Shown here: positions 1 to 7,955 of the stretch, piece by piece
Layout of the letters: each line of letters starts with the position of its first letter
Numbering within the stretch: the stretch's first letter is position 1
Source of the DNA: Trichococcus pasteurii
GTDB lineage: Bacteria; Bacillota; Bacilli; Lactobacillales; Aerococcaceae
Reading direction: 5' to 3'
Assembly: GCF_900112935.1 (NCBI RefSeq)
Contig: NZ_FONM01000007.1
Coordinates: 62,001-126,000 of the forward strand
Length of the DNA stretch: 64,000 nucleotides
Translations under genes and position numbers: made by a program
The notes under the pieces: generated by a model
Databases searched by the model: none
Told to the model about the DNA's origin: nothing
Seen by the model: the letters and a program-made list of their open reading frames with translations, nothing else

Positions 1-84
1 CAAGTACGAATGGATCAGGGATTATCCTGCTGGACGATTGTAGTGAGCACTAATTTTCTTTCAAGAGAAAGAGGAACGACACAA

Positions 85-1320
85 ATGAATGAAACCAGAA
101 AAAGCAGACAGGGGAAAAAACGAATCTTGAAGACCGTCTTATCCATTCTGATGATTGCGATGATCGGCGTTATCGCCTACATGTTCAAAGCATATTCCGA
201 TATCGGCAGCACCGCTGAATCGATTTACAATGAGGTGAGTGTTGTAGAGATGCGAGAAGAGTCGATTGAAGTCGAAACAGCCACTCAGCCGATCTCCTTC
301 GTATTATTGGGGGTTGACACCGGTACCGCTGAAGAGGAGCGGACGGAGACTGGACGGAGCGACACGATCATCGTCTGTACTGTGAATCCCAACACAAAGA
401 CAACTACTCTCTTGAGTATCCCGCGTGATACCTATTCGGAAATTATGGGATATGGCGATCTCTATGATTATTATGGCGACTATTATGACAAAATGAACCA
501 TGCCTATGCTTTCGGAGGCACGGAAATGTCGATCAATACGGTTCAAGAGTTCCTGAATATCCCAATCGATTATTACGTTGAAGTGAATTTTGATGGGTTG
601 GTGGATATCGTCGATGCAGTCGGGGGAATCGAAATCACGAGCCCGTTGACTTTTGATTTCTACGGACCACAGTTTATTGAAGGTGAAACACGTATTCTCA
701 CAGGATTCGAAGCCCTTCAGTTTGCACGCATGCGCAAGCAAGACCCGGATGGTGATCTTGGGAGACAAAAGAGACAACAGATGGTCATCAAAGCCATACT
801 GGACAAGGTTCTGACAATGGGGACAGTCGTGAATTACAAAAACATCCTGACAACTTTGGAAGATAATGTCCAATTGAACATGTCCTTGGATGAAATCATT
901 TCGATCGCCAGTGGCTACCGCAAATCGATGGAGACTTTCCAGCAGTTTTATGTAGAAGGACAGGAAGTCTACATCGACGAGATTTATTATTATTATGTAG
1001 ATCCTGAAGAACGCTTGCGCCTTTCGAATATCCTGCGGACGGAACTGGAATTGCCTGAAGTTTCACTGGAAGATATCTCAACTTCTGCCAACGAACTTGA
1101 TTTTGAAACGCAGCAATATGAAACGGACTCATCCAGCACAGATACAACGTATGATTCTTCAACTTATGGTCAAAGCGATGTTTATACGCCGAACTATTCC
1201 GACCCGTATTCTGAAGAAACAGTTACGGAGGAGACCTATACCGAAGAGTACTATTATGATGAAACGGATACTTATTACGAAGAAGATCCTTACGCATCAA
1301 CTTATGATTCAAGTTATTGA
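85..1320 (+). CDS. LCP (LytR-CpsA-Psr) family wall-polymer ligase
   Basis: LCP enzymes transfer undecaprenyl-linked glycopolymers (teichoic acid, capsule) to peptidoglycan outside the membrane. The 411-residue protein has a basic cytoplasmic N-terminus, one membrane segment near residues 15-35, and the LCP core with the usual signatures: ISFVLLGVDTG, GRSDTIIV, SIPRDTYSE, NHAYAFGG and ALQFARMRKQD, whose Arg/Asp residues contact the pyrophosphate lipid. After about residue 345 there is a low-complexity tail rich in Asp, Glu, Ser, Thr and Tyr, likely extracellular. An ATG 75 nt upstream-frame exists near the window edge, but the start at 85 follows an AGAGG motif and leads straight into the basic N-terminus. 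It is first of two tandem LCP genes; a third, more similar one lies at 14662. The physiological polymer is not shown by the sequence. Confidence 0.93.
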   Translation: MNETRKSRQGKKRILKTVLSILMIAMIGVIAYMFKAYSDIGSTAESIYNEVSVVEMREESIEVETATQPISFVLLGVDTGTAEEERTETGRSDTIIVCTVNPNTKTTTLLSIPRDTYSEIMGYGDLYDYYGDYYDKMNHAYAFGGTEMSINTVQEFLNIPIDYYVEVNFDGLVDIVDAVGGIEITSPLTFDFYGPQFIEGETRILTGFEALQFARMRKQDPDGDLGRQKRQQMVIKAILDKVLTMGTVVNYKNILTTLEDNVQLNMSLDEIISIASGYRKSMETFQQFYVEGQEVYIDEIYYYYVDPEERLRLSNILRTELELPEVSLEDISTSANELDFETQQYETDSSSTDTTYDSSTYGQSDVYTPNYSDPYSEETVTEETYTEEYYYDETDTYYEEDPYASTYDSSY

Positions 1321-1335
1321 TCACTAAAATCAGCG

Positions 1336-1366
1336 AACACAGTTTCAATGGAGACTGTGTTTTCTT
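1336..1366 (+). terminator. Weak stem-loop terminator after first LCP gene
   Basis: AACACAGTTTC and GAGACTGTGTT form an 11-bp stem (one wobble) around a 4-nt loop, followed by TTTCTT. The poor T-tract suggests partial termination, so the second LCP gene may be transcribed by readthrough. Confidence 0.5.
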
Positions 1367-1391
1367 GTGAGGAAAGAGAAGGGGAATGCAA

Positions 1392-2333
1392 ATGTCTGAA
1401 AAAAGAAAACGTAAGCGCAAAAAAAGATGGGGTTTAAGAATATTTTTCAGTGTGCTGGCTGTATTATTATTGACCGCGGGTGGATATGTTTATTCCGTCT
1501 ATAGGAATCTGAACAAAACAACCGACACGATTTATGCCCCAGTAGAAACCCAAGCGGTTAGGGAAGCGGGGGTTGATTTGACGCAACAGACGCCGATTTC
1601 GATTTTGCTGATGGGGATCGATAATGGTGCCGAGGGGAGAACCGAGGCCGGAAGATCAGATTCCATGATTGTGGTTACAATCAATCCTAAAACGCAAACA
1701 ACAACGATGGTAAGTATCCCAAGAGACACTTTTTCGGAAATAGTCGGCAATGACTCTTACGACAAAATCAACCATGCCTACTGGTTCGGTGGAGCCGAAA
1801 TGGCAATCAATACGGTCCAGAAATTATTGGGTATACCGATCGATTATTACGCATCCATCAATATGGAAGGTTTAAAACAGATGGTTGATGCAGTAGGCGG
1901 AATAACGGTCGATAGTCCACTTGGATTTACATCAAGAGGCTATACTTTCGTGGAAGGTTCAAATCAAATGGATGGCGATGCTGCACTGGCATTTTCCCGC
2001 ATGCGGGAAGAAGACCCGACGCAAGACACTGGCCGACAAGACCGCCAGCGCTTGATCATCGAAGCAATCATCCAGAACCTCATTCAGACAGACATGCTGT
2101 TGAGTTATCAAGATATTTTGCATTCCTTGTCCGCTAATGTAGAAACCAACCTGCAGATGAGCGATTTTCTGGCGTTGCAACAAAATGGATATGTTTCTGC
2201 TGCAGCGAACATTAAACAAGACCATTTAGGCGGCGTGGGCGGTTTGCGGAATGACGTCTATTACAGTTTCGTGGATGGTGCTGAACTGAACCGCGTCCAA
2301 GAGGTATTGAAAACGGAACTGGAATTGCAATAA
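1392..2333 (+). CDS. LCP family wall-polymer ligase (second copy)
   Basis: This 313-residue paralogue of the preceding LCP protein has a very basic N-terminus (KRKRKRKKR), one transmembrane segment at about residues 15-35 and the LCP core: ISILLMGIDNG, GRSDSMIVV, SIPRDTFSE, NHAYWFGG and ALAFSRMREED. It lacks the acidic/Tyr-rich C-terminal tail of the other two copies and ends right after the core. The ATG at 1392 lies 7 nt after AAGGGG and is preferred to the in-frame ATG at 1386, where the spacing would be about 1 nt. Expected role: phosphotransfer of a lipid-linked glycopolymer onto the wall. A strong terminator follows directly, so the two-gene unit ends here. Confidence 0.92.
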   Translation: MSEKRKRKRKKRWGLRIFFSVLAVLLLTAGGYVYSVYRNLNKTTDTIYAPVETQAVREAGVDLTQQTPISILLMGIDNGAEGRTEAGRSDSMIVVTINPKTQTTTMVSIPRDTFSEIVGNDSYDKINHAYWFGGAEMAINTVQKLLGIPIDYYASINMEGLKQMVDAVGGITVDSPLGFTSRGYTFVEGSNQMDGDAALAFSRMREEDPTQDTGRQDRQRLIIEAIIQNLIQTDMLLSYQDILHSLSANVETNLQMSDFLALQQNGYVSAAANIKQDHLGGVGGLRNDVYYSFVDGAELNRVQEVLKTELELQ

Positions 2334-2340
2334 GAGCTGA

Positions 2341-2370
2341 AAGACGAGATGAGCTGTCTCGTCTTTTTTG
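2341..2370 (+). terminator. Intrinsic terminator of the LCP pair
   Basis: A 9-bp stem AAGACGAGA/TCTCGTCTT with a 7-nt loop is followed by a run of T. It begins 8 nt after the stop codon. Confidence 0.85.
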
Positions 2371-2503
2371 TTGTGGAAATGAAAACCATGGGCTAGGCCC
2401 ATGGTTCCGGAGAGCTTCCAGCGGTGTATTAAAAAATCCTCGCTAAGTGCTAGAATATATTTGGTTCGCCAACCAATATTCATGACTTAGGAGGATTCTT
2501 TAT

Positions 2504-2989
2504 ATGTCTCAAGACAAAAATAGTTTAGCACATACCACTTGGAATTGTAAGTATCACATAGTTTTTGCGCCCAAATACCGGAGGCAAGCAATTTACGGAA
2601 AGATAAAACAAGATATAGGAGTCATACTTCGGCAGTTATGCGAAAGAAAAGGTGTAGAAATAATCGAAGCGACCGCCTGTGTGGATCACATCCATATGTT
2701 GGTAAGCATACCGCCCAAGATAAGCGTTTCATCGTTTGTAGGCTATCTAAAAGGGAAAAGTAGCCTTATGATATTTGATAGGCACTCCAATCTAAAATAT
2801 CGATATGGAAATCGCAAATTCTGGTGCACAGGATATTATGTCGATACGGTGGGGAGAAACAAGAAGGTCATTCAAGAATATATACGCAACCAAATTCAAG
2901 ATGATATAGTGGCAGAACAATTAAGCCTATTAGAGTACACGGATCCATTTACAGGCGAAGAAGTTCGTAAGAGTAAAAAGAAAAAATAA
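2504..2989 (+). CDS. tnpA: IS200-type Y1 transposase TnpA
   Basis: This 161-residue HUH-type single-strand DNA transposase is normal in length for IS200. The metal-binding HUH motif is DHIHML (about residues 61-66), and the catalytic tyrosine should lie in the conserved FWCTGYYVDTVG block (about residues 114-125). Such enzymes recognise end hairpins and move a single-stranded circle by peel-and-paste. A good ribosome-binding site (AGGAGG) precedes the ATG. The gene looks intact. Its base composition is more AT-rich than the neighbouring polysaccharide genes, as expected for a recent arrival. No accessory tnpB is present. Confidence 0.95.
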   Translation: MSQDKNSLAHTTWNCKYHIVFAPKYRRQAIYGKIKQDIGVILRQLCERKGVEIIEATACVDHIHMLVSIPPKISVSSFVGYLKGKSSLMIFDRHSNLKYRYGNRKFWCTGYYVDTVGRNKKVIQEYIRNQIQDDIVAEQLSLLEYTDPFTGEEVRKSKKKK

Positions 2990-2994
2990 GAGCC

Positions 2995-3117
2995 AGACCT
3001 TTAGGTCTAGCCCGTGACAGTAGTACAATTGGCGAACCATTCAGAGCCCCTTTAGGGGTTGGTTAGTAACAAAGGCTTTCAGCCGTAGAGCAAACCACCC
3101 GTTCACACGGGTGGTTT
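2995..3117. repeat. Three palindromes at 51-52 bp spacing in the IS right end
   Basis: Three palindromes lie downstream of tnpA: AGACCTTTAGGTCT (centre 3001.5), CCCCTTTAGGGG (centre 3052.5) and the terminal hairpin AAACCACCCG/CGGGTGGTTT (centre 3104.5). The centre-to-centre distances are 51 and 52 bp, the same spacing seen in the intergenic palindrome arrays elsewhere in this window. The first two share a CCTTTAGG core. Confidence 0.6.
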
Positions 3118-3238
3118 TGATTGCAATCAAACTGAATTAATCCTGCGACGCCGTTCGATGAGCGCATTGATTTCCGAAAGCAATCCTCAAAAGATACGCA
3201 ACTTGCTTTTACAATTTCGTTAAGATTGTTATTTTTCC

Positions 3239-3267
3239 TTTTTCATTCTTAGTAATTACCTTATACT
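3239..3267 (+). promoter_or_regulatory. Promoter shared in sequence with the third LCP gene
   Basis: The -10 is TATACT at 3262-3267, with TTTTTC at the -35 position 17 bp upstream. A 12-nt block CCTTTTTCATTC followed by exactly 13 nt and TATACT recurs upstream of the LCP gene at 14662, which supports a real, possibly co-regulated promoter. Confidence 0.6.
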
Positions 3268-3277
3268 AGAAGGTAAT

Positions 3278-3319
3278 GGGCTTGTTGCGCGCACCACAGG
3301 TGAAAGTGCGGCGCTAGCC
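3278..3319 (+). promoter_or_regulatory. Leader hairpin ahead of the glycosyltransferase operon
   Basis: Eleven nt after the -10 the predicted transcript folds into a strong interrupted stem: GGCT, GCGC and GCAC on the left pair with GTGC, GCGC and AGCC on the right. A second hairpin (ATCCTGC/GCAGGAT) follows at about 3327-3343. Early hairpins of this kind occur in leaders of long polysaccharide operons that use processive antitermination, but no antiterminator gene is visible here, so the role is open. Confidence 0.45.
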
Positions 3320-3358
3320 AATACATCCTGCACAGCAGGATCGGGAGGAGGACCTAGG

Positions 3359-4408
3359 TTGAAACCAAGGGTCAGCATCATCGTGCCGGTCTATAATGCG
3401 GCACCTTATTTAAATCAATGCGTCAGCAGTCTGACAAATCAGACGCTGAAGGAAATCGAAATCATACTGATAAACGACGGTTCTACCGATGACAGCCTAG
3501 CTGTCTGCGTGGCGCTCGCCGCCACAGACGATCGGATCCGCCTGATCGATAAGCCGAATGGCGGCGTTTCGGAAGCACGAAACGACGGTCTGCGCGCAGC
3601 GGTCGGAGATTATGTGGGCTTCGTCGATCCCGATGACTGGGTGGATACAGAAATGTATGAACGCATGCTTTCGGCGCTGACGACGGCACAAGCGGACATC
3701 TGTATGTGCAACTATGTCAAGGAGTCGAAAGAAGGCACTGTGCCCGTCCTAATGAAACAGACAGGCGCCATCGAAAAGGCAGCTATACTCGATGATATCG
3801 TCGCAAACGTCATCGCCAAGCCAAGCTTCCGAAGCGGTGAAACGGACATCATGGGCAGCGTCTGCCGGCTTTTGGTCAGCCGCGCGCTGCTCGAAAAGGA
3901 GAATATCTGGTTCGACAAGGAGGTCGCCTTCATGGAAGACTTGCTTGTCTGCGTCGAAACTTTCTTGAAATGCGAGCGCATCGCCATCGATGCTGGTGCC
4001 TATTACCATTACCGTGTCCACGATAGTTCTACAGTGATGGCCTATAAACCGCATTTCCATCAACGGCAGAAACAGGCTTTCGCGAAACTGCAGGAGCTGC
4101 TGGTGCGCGAAGGCAAAGCTGCCGAATTGGCAACGCGTCTTGCCAACCGCTACATCATCATTGCTTTGCTGTCGTTGGCGAACGAGGCGCACAAAGACAA
4201 TCCGGTGTCGTTCCGCGAGAAAATCCGCAACATCGATAAGATTCTGGCAGATGACGAATTAGCCGCCACACTTGGAAAAATCGATTTGGATGCAGTGGAG
4301 TCCCGCAAAAAGCTGGAACTGAACCTGATGAAGCGAAAAGCGAGCGTGACACTTTATTTCTATTACAGTGTATTCAACAAAATAAAGGCCGCCTTGGGCA
4401 AAGGCTGA
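3359..4408 (+). CDS. Family 2 glycosyltransferase
   Basis: This 349-residue GT-A fold enzyme probably adds one sugar to a lipid-linked polysaccharide repeat unit. It starts with the GT2 signature VSIIVPVYNAAPYL, continues with LINDGSTDDS (nucleotide binding) and NGGVSEARNDG, and has the metal-binding DPDDW at about residue 90; a predicted catalytic segment MEDLL lies near residue 190. It starts with TTG at 3359, eight nt after GGGAGGAGG; no better ATG exists nearby. It opens a run of four genes (two GT2, a flippase, a GT32-like enzyme) read in one direction with short gaps. Donor and acceptor sugars cannot be read from the sequence. Confidence 0.9.
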   Translation: MKPRVSIIVPVYNAAPYLNQCVSSLTNQTLKEIEIILINDGSTDDSLAVCVALAATDDRIRLIDKPNGGVSEARNDGLRAAVGDYVGFVDPDDWVDTEMYERMLSALTTAQADICMCNYVKESKEGTVPVLMKQTGAIEKAAILDDIVANVIAKPSFRSGETDIMGSVCRLLVSRALLEKENIWFDKEVAFMEDLLVCVETFLKCERIAIDAGAYYHYRVHDSSTVMAYKPHFHQRQKQAFAKLQELLVREGKAAELATRLANRYIIIALLSLANEAHKDNPVSFREKIRNIDKILADDELAATLGKIDLDAVESRKKLELNLMKRKASVTLYFYYSVFNKIKAALGKG

Positions 4409-4442
4409 TTAGCCACCAAGGGCAATAAGAAAGGGTATTGAG

Positions 4443-5417
4443 ATGAGTGAATTGATCAGCATCATCGTGCCGGTCTACAAAGTCGAGGCTTATTTGCCCC
4501 GCTGCGTGGATTCGATTTTGGCACAAACATACAAAAATCTGGACATCATCCTGGTGGACGATGGATCTCCGGACAACAGCGGCAAAATCTGCGATGCCTA
4601 TGCCGAAAAGGACAGCCGCATCACGGTCATCCATCAAGCGAACGGCGGGCTGTCGGACGCCCGCAACGCCGGCATCGCTGTAGCGAAGGGGGCTTACCTG
4701 ACCTTCCTGGACAGTGATGATTGGGTTCCGAAAGAGTACATTGCCTATCTGTACGATCTGTTGAAGGAAACCGGCAGCGCCATTTCGCTCTGCAATTTCC
4801 TTAAGACAACAACAGAGGCGTTGCCAACGGCGACCGAACCGGAAATGGTCACGGTCATGAAGAACGACGCTATTCTGGCGAAATACATCGACTTGGGCGA
4901 TGACTTCCATCCACAACTGGTCATGGCCTGCGGGAAACTGTTCGAGGCAAGCCTATTCAAGACAATCCGTTTCCCAGTGGGCAGACTGCATGAAGACGAG
5001 TTCACGACCTACAAGCTGTTCCATTTTGCGCCGCAGACAGTGATTTCGAAAAAGCCGCTCTACTATTATTGGCAACGCGAGGACAGCATCATGGGAGAAG
5101 CTGGCTTCCGGCTGCAGAACAAACTCGATTATATGGACGCGTTGGTTGAACGGGCAGCCTTTTTCCACGAGGTGGGCAGGCCGGAACTGAGTGACCACAC
5201 CTACAAGTCGCTGTTTTCCGAAGCTTTATCCGTCAATCTGCAATTGGATGCACGCAAGGAGACCGAGGCGAAAAAAACGGTCAGGGGCATCCTCAAACAG
5301 GCACGCAATGCTTTGAAACGCACTGGCCGTTCGAAATTGGCCTTTTTGTACAATACCTACCTGTCCTATGAAAGGCCGATCGCTTTGGCTTACCGCACTT
5401 ATAAAAAAATGAAGTAA
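4443..5417 (+). CDS. Family 2 glycosyltransferase
   Basis: This 324-residue protein closely resembles the preceding one in organisation. It has ISIIVPVYKVEAYLP, LVDDGSPDNSG, NGGLSDARNAG and DSDDW (about residue 90) and a downstream HEDEFT acidic segment typical of EpsJ/WcaA-like enzymes. It is expected to act at the cytoplasmic membrane face in assembly of the polysaccharide repeat unit. It lies 34 nt after the first GT2 gene and just before the flippase gene, consistent with one operon. The first 120 residues are strongly conserved between the two neighbours, while the C-terminal halves diverge, which fits different acceptor specificities. Confidence 0.9.
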   Translation: MSELISIIVPVYKVEAYLPRCVDSILAQTYKNLDIILVDDGSPDNSGKICDAYAEKDSRITVIHQANGGLSDARNAGIAVAKGAYLTFLDSDDWVPKEYIAYLYDLLKETGSAISLCNFLKTTTEALPTATEPEMVTVMKNDAILAKYIDLGDDFHPQLVMACGKLFEASLFKTIRFPVGRLHEDEFTTYKLFHFAPQTVISKKPLYYYWQREDSIMGEAGFRLQNKLDYMDALVERAAFFHEVGRPELSDHTYKSLFSEALSVNLQLDARKETEAKKTVRGILKQARNALKRTGRSKLAFLYNTYLSYERPIALAYRTYKKMK

Positions 5418-5494
5418 TCAGGAGAATGCTTTCGGCGGCTCCCGATTATTCCGGTGCCGCTGCAGCTTTTTTCCTGAATGAAAAGAGGGTTACA

Positions 5495-7018
5495 GTGGAT
5501 AAAAACAAACAATTCGCCATCAATATGATTGCCCAGGTCGTCGGCTTCGTCGTGATGATGGGGATCAGCTTCCTGTTGACCCCGTTCGTTGTGGAGCATG
5601 TCGGCAGTGAGGCGTATGGGTTCGTCGGTTTGGCGAACAACTTCGTCAGCTACGCGCAGGTCATCACCGTTGCGTTGAACTCGATGGCCAGCCGCTTCAT
5701 CACAATCAAAATCACCGAAAATGATGTGGAAGGGTCGAACCGCTATTTCACTTCGGTTGTCGTCGCAAATATCTTTACGGCCTTGGTATTGAGCGTTCCG
5801 TCGGCCATCATCATCCTGAATCTGAACAAGATCGTGAACGTTTCCGATGCAATTCTGATCGACGTGCAATGGTTGTGGGCATTCATTTTCCTTAATTTCC
5901 TGGTCAGCATCATCTCGTCGACATACAGTGTGGCGACATTCGTCCGCAACAAACTGTACTTGACTTCGCTGCAGGGCATCATCTCCAATATCCTGCGGGT
6001 AGCGGTGCTGATCGCAGCATTCAGCTTTTTCGTTCCATCAGTCTGGTATGTCGGCCTGGCCGCATTTGTGGCCACCGTCTACGTATACATCTGGAATGTC
6101 TATTACACGCGCAAATTGACTCCCGAAATCAAGGTTCGGAAGCGATACTTTGATATGAAAGTCATCAGAGTGCTGCTGTCCTCCGGTATCTGGAACAGTT
6201 TCACGCGGTTGAGTTCGATCCTGTCGACCGGTCTCGATCTGTTGGTGACGAACCTGTACGTCAGTTCGGCCGCAATGGGTGTGCTCTCGGTCGCCAAGAC
6301 GGTTCCGAGTGCAATCCTGACTTTGTTCGGGACTTTGGCAAGCGTCTACGCGCCTCAGCTGACGATCAGCTATGCAGAGAATAATTACAAGGAAATGAAG
6401 AACCAATTGATGTCTTCAATCAAATTCCTCGGCCTGTTCGCCTGCATCCCGGTAGCAGCGCTGTTCGCTTACGGGGAAATCTTTTACAAATTATGGGTGC
6501 CAACCCAGGATGCGCATCTCTTGTACATGCTGACGATTTTGTCCTGCATCGAGTTTATGTTCGTCTTGCCGTTGGAAGGGCTGTGGAACCTCTTTACAGC
6601 CACAAATAAGGTCAAACAGACTTCCATTTACATGTTCGCCAACTCGATCGTTACGATCAGCATTGTCTTGGTGGCATTGCAGTTCACAACCGATGACACA
6701 TTGAAGCTGTATATCATTGCTGGGACGAGCACAGCCTTTGCAGTGATCCGCTCCCTGTTCTTCCTGCCGATTTACGGGGCGCATTGCCTCAACATCAAAT
6801 GGACAGCCTTCTATCCATCCATCTTGAAGAACACCTTGTCGGTCATCGTGGCTTCGGTCTTCTCGCTGTTGGTCCGGAACTTCCTGATCATCGACGGCTG
6901 GATGATGCTGATATTTGCCGGTATCCTGACGAGCATCTTTGCAATCGGCTTCAACTTCATCGTCCTTTTGAATAAAGAGGAACGGTCTGCGGTCGTCAAA
7001 AAAGTGTTGCGCAAATAA
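5495..7018 (+). CDS. Polysaccharide flippase (Wzx/MATE-like, MOP superfamily)
   Basis: This is an integral membrane protein of 507 residues with about 12-14 hydrophobic segments spread over its whole length, the size and pattern of Wzx-type flippases that turn undecaprenyl-linked repeat units to the outer face. The N-terminus (FAINMIAQVVGFVVMMGISFLLTPFVV) has been abbreviated in the motif QVVGFVVMM. The GTG at 5495 is preferred: it follows AAAGAGGG by 5 nt and gives a normal N-terminus, whereas the longer in-frame ATG at 5426 would add 23 unusual residues and has no ribosome-binding site. Its position between glycosyltransferases supports repeat-unit export. The transported unit is unknown. 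Confidence 0.88.
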   Translation: MDKNKQFAINMIAQVVGFVVMMGISFLLTPFVVEHVGSEAYGFVGLANNFVSYAQVITVALNSMASRFITIKITENDVEGSNRYFTSVVVANIFTALVLSVPSAIIILNLNKIVNVSDAILIDVQWLWAFIFLNFLVSIISSTYSVATFVRNKLYLTSLQGIISNILRVAVLIAAFSFFVPSVWYVGLAAFVATVYVYIWNVYYTRKLTPEIKVRKRYFDMKVIRVLLSSGIWNSFTRLSSILSTGLDLLVTNLYVSSAAMGVLSVAKTVPSAILTLFGTLASVYAPQLTISYAENNYKEMKNQLMSSIKFLGLFACIPVAALFAYGEIFYKLWVPTQDAHLLYMLTILSCIEFMFVLPLEGLWNLFTATNKVKQTSIYMFANSIVTISIVLVALQFTTDDTLKLYIIAGTSTAFAVIRSLFFLPIYGAHCLNIKWTAFYPSILKNTLSVIVASVFSLLVRNFLIIDGWMMLIFAGILTSIFAIGFNFIVLLNKEERSAVVKKVLRK

Positions 7019-7040
7019 AAGAGAACGGAAGGGGAAACTC

Positions 7041-7847
7041 ATGACGAAGATACCAAAAATCATCCATTACTGCTGGTTCGGCGGCGCGCCGATTCCGGAA
7101 AAAGACAAAGCCTGCATCGAAAGCTGGAGGAAATTCTGTCCGGATTATGAAATCATCGAATGGAACGAAAGCAATTATGACATAGCCAAAAACCGCTACA
7201 TGAAGGAAGCATACGACGTGAAGAAGTGGGGATTCGTGCCGGACTATGCCCGTTTGGATATCGTCTATACGCATGGCGGCATCTACTTGGACACGGATGT
7301 GGAAATCATCCGCAATATGGATCCGCTGCTGGAGGATGAAGCTTTCATGGGCTTCGAGGACGGCAAATTCGTGGCTTTGGGATTAGGGTTCGGTGCCGCA
7401 AAAGGCAATCAGCACATCAAAACTATGCGCGATGTCTATGAAGGTGTCTCCTTCATCAATCCGGACGGCAGCTTCAACACTTTGCCGAGTCCGCATTACA
7501 CGACTGAATATCTGTTGGAGAAGGGCCTGAAACAGAATGATGCGTTCCAGCAGATAGAAGGCATCAGCATCTATCCGAAAGCCTATTTCTGCCCGCGTGA
7601 TTATTATACTGGGGCGATGAACCTGACTGAAAATTCCTACACAATCCATCACTACAATGCTTCCTGGCTTTCAGACAAGGAAAAGCAGAATTACGAACGC
7701 AAACTGCGCCTGATCGAACGCTATGGCAAGACTGTCGGAACCGGCCTGCATTACGTCCTGTCGGTTCCGGATATCCTGAAAAGGAACGATATCGGCGGTT
7801 TGATCGGGAAAGCTCTGAAGAAAATCGGCGGCATTTTCCGGAAATAA
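7041..7847 (+). CDS. Sugar transferase with DXD motif (GT32-like capsular synthesis protein)
   Basis: This 268-residue protein begins IPKIIHYCWFGG, the hallmark of the Gly_transf_sug/GT32-like family, and has YLDTDVEI (DXD metal and nucleotide-sugar site) near residue 93, followed by a conserved HHYNASW segment near residue 200. Relatives transfer galactosyl, mannosyl or similar residues in capsule and exopolysaccharide clusters. It begins 22 nt after the flippase gene with a fair ribosome-binding site (GGAAGGGG) and is the last gene of this operon, facing a terminator shared with the convergent giant deacetylase gene. Confidence 0.87.
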   Translation: MTKIPKIIHYCWFGGAPIPEKDKACIESWRKFCPDYEIIEWNESNYDIAKNRYMKEAYDVKKWGFVPDYARLDIVYTHGGIYLDTDVEIIRNMDPLLEDEAFMGFEDGKFVALGLGFGAAKGNQHIKTMRDVYEGVSFINPDGSFNTLPSPHYTTEYLLEKGLKQNDAFQQIEGISIYPKAYFCPRDYYTGAMNLTENSYTIHHYNASWLSDKEKQNYERKLRLIERYGKTVGTGLHYVLSVPDILKRNDIGGLIGKALKKIGGIFRK

Positions 7848-7871
7848 CCCACCGAGCAGCTGATACAAACA

Positions 7872-7919
7872 AAAACACCATCCTTACCGCGATTCATGTC
7901 GCTGCAAGGGTGGTGTTTT
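7872..7919. terminator. Bidirectional terminator
   Basis: A 14-bp stem AAAACACCATCCTT/AAGGGTGGTGTTTT (one wobble) is flanked by A and T runs on both sides. It ends both the sugar-transferase operon and the convergent deacetylase gene. Confidence 0.85.
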
Positions 7920-7955
7920 GCGTTTTCGGTCAGCTATTCAGGAATCAAGCTATCA

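Larger units (their letters stand above)
2384..3117 (+). mobile_element. IS200/IS605-type insertion sequence
   Basis: The element of about 730 bp carries only the Y1 transposase gene. It is bounded on the left by a perfect 10-bp stem with 3-nt loop (2384-2406, AACCATGGGC/GCCCATGGTT) and on the right by a 10-bp stem with 6-nt loop (3092-3117, AAACCACCCG/CGGGTGGTTT). Subterminal hairpins, no terminal inverted repeats and no tnpB are what IS200-group elements show. The exact cleavage sites are not certain, so the boundaries given are the outer hairpins. A 14-bp palindrome TTGATTGCAATCAA (3117-3130) abuts the right end and could belong to the target. Confidence 0.75.

Noticed and set aside
2504..2989. 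TnpA as a true RAYT (REP-associated transposase)
   Set aside because: Length and motifs are those of IS200 TnpA, and the gene is inside its own element with end hairpins; a RAYT would normally be single-copy and flanked by REPs.
3278..3343. A known riboswitch (c-di-GMP or c-di-AMP type) in the 3359 operon leader
   Set aside because: The hairpins do not show the conserved core words of those classes; only a generic strong stem is visible.
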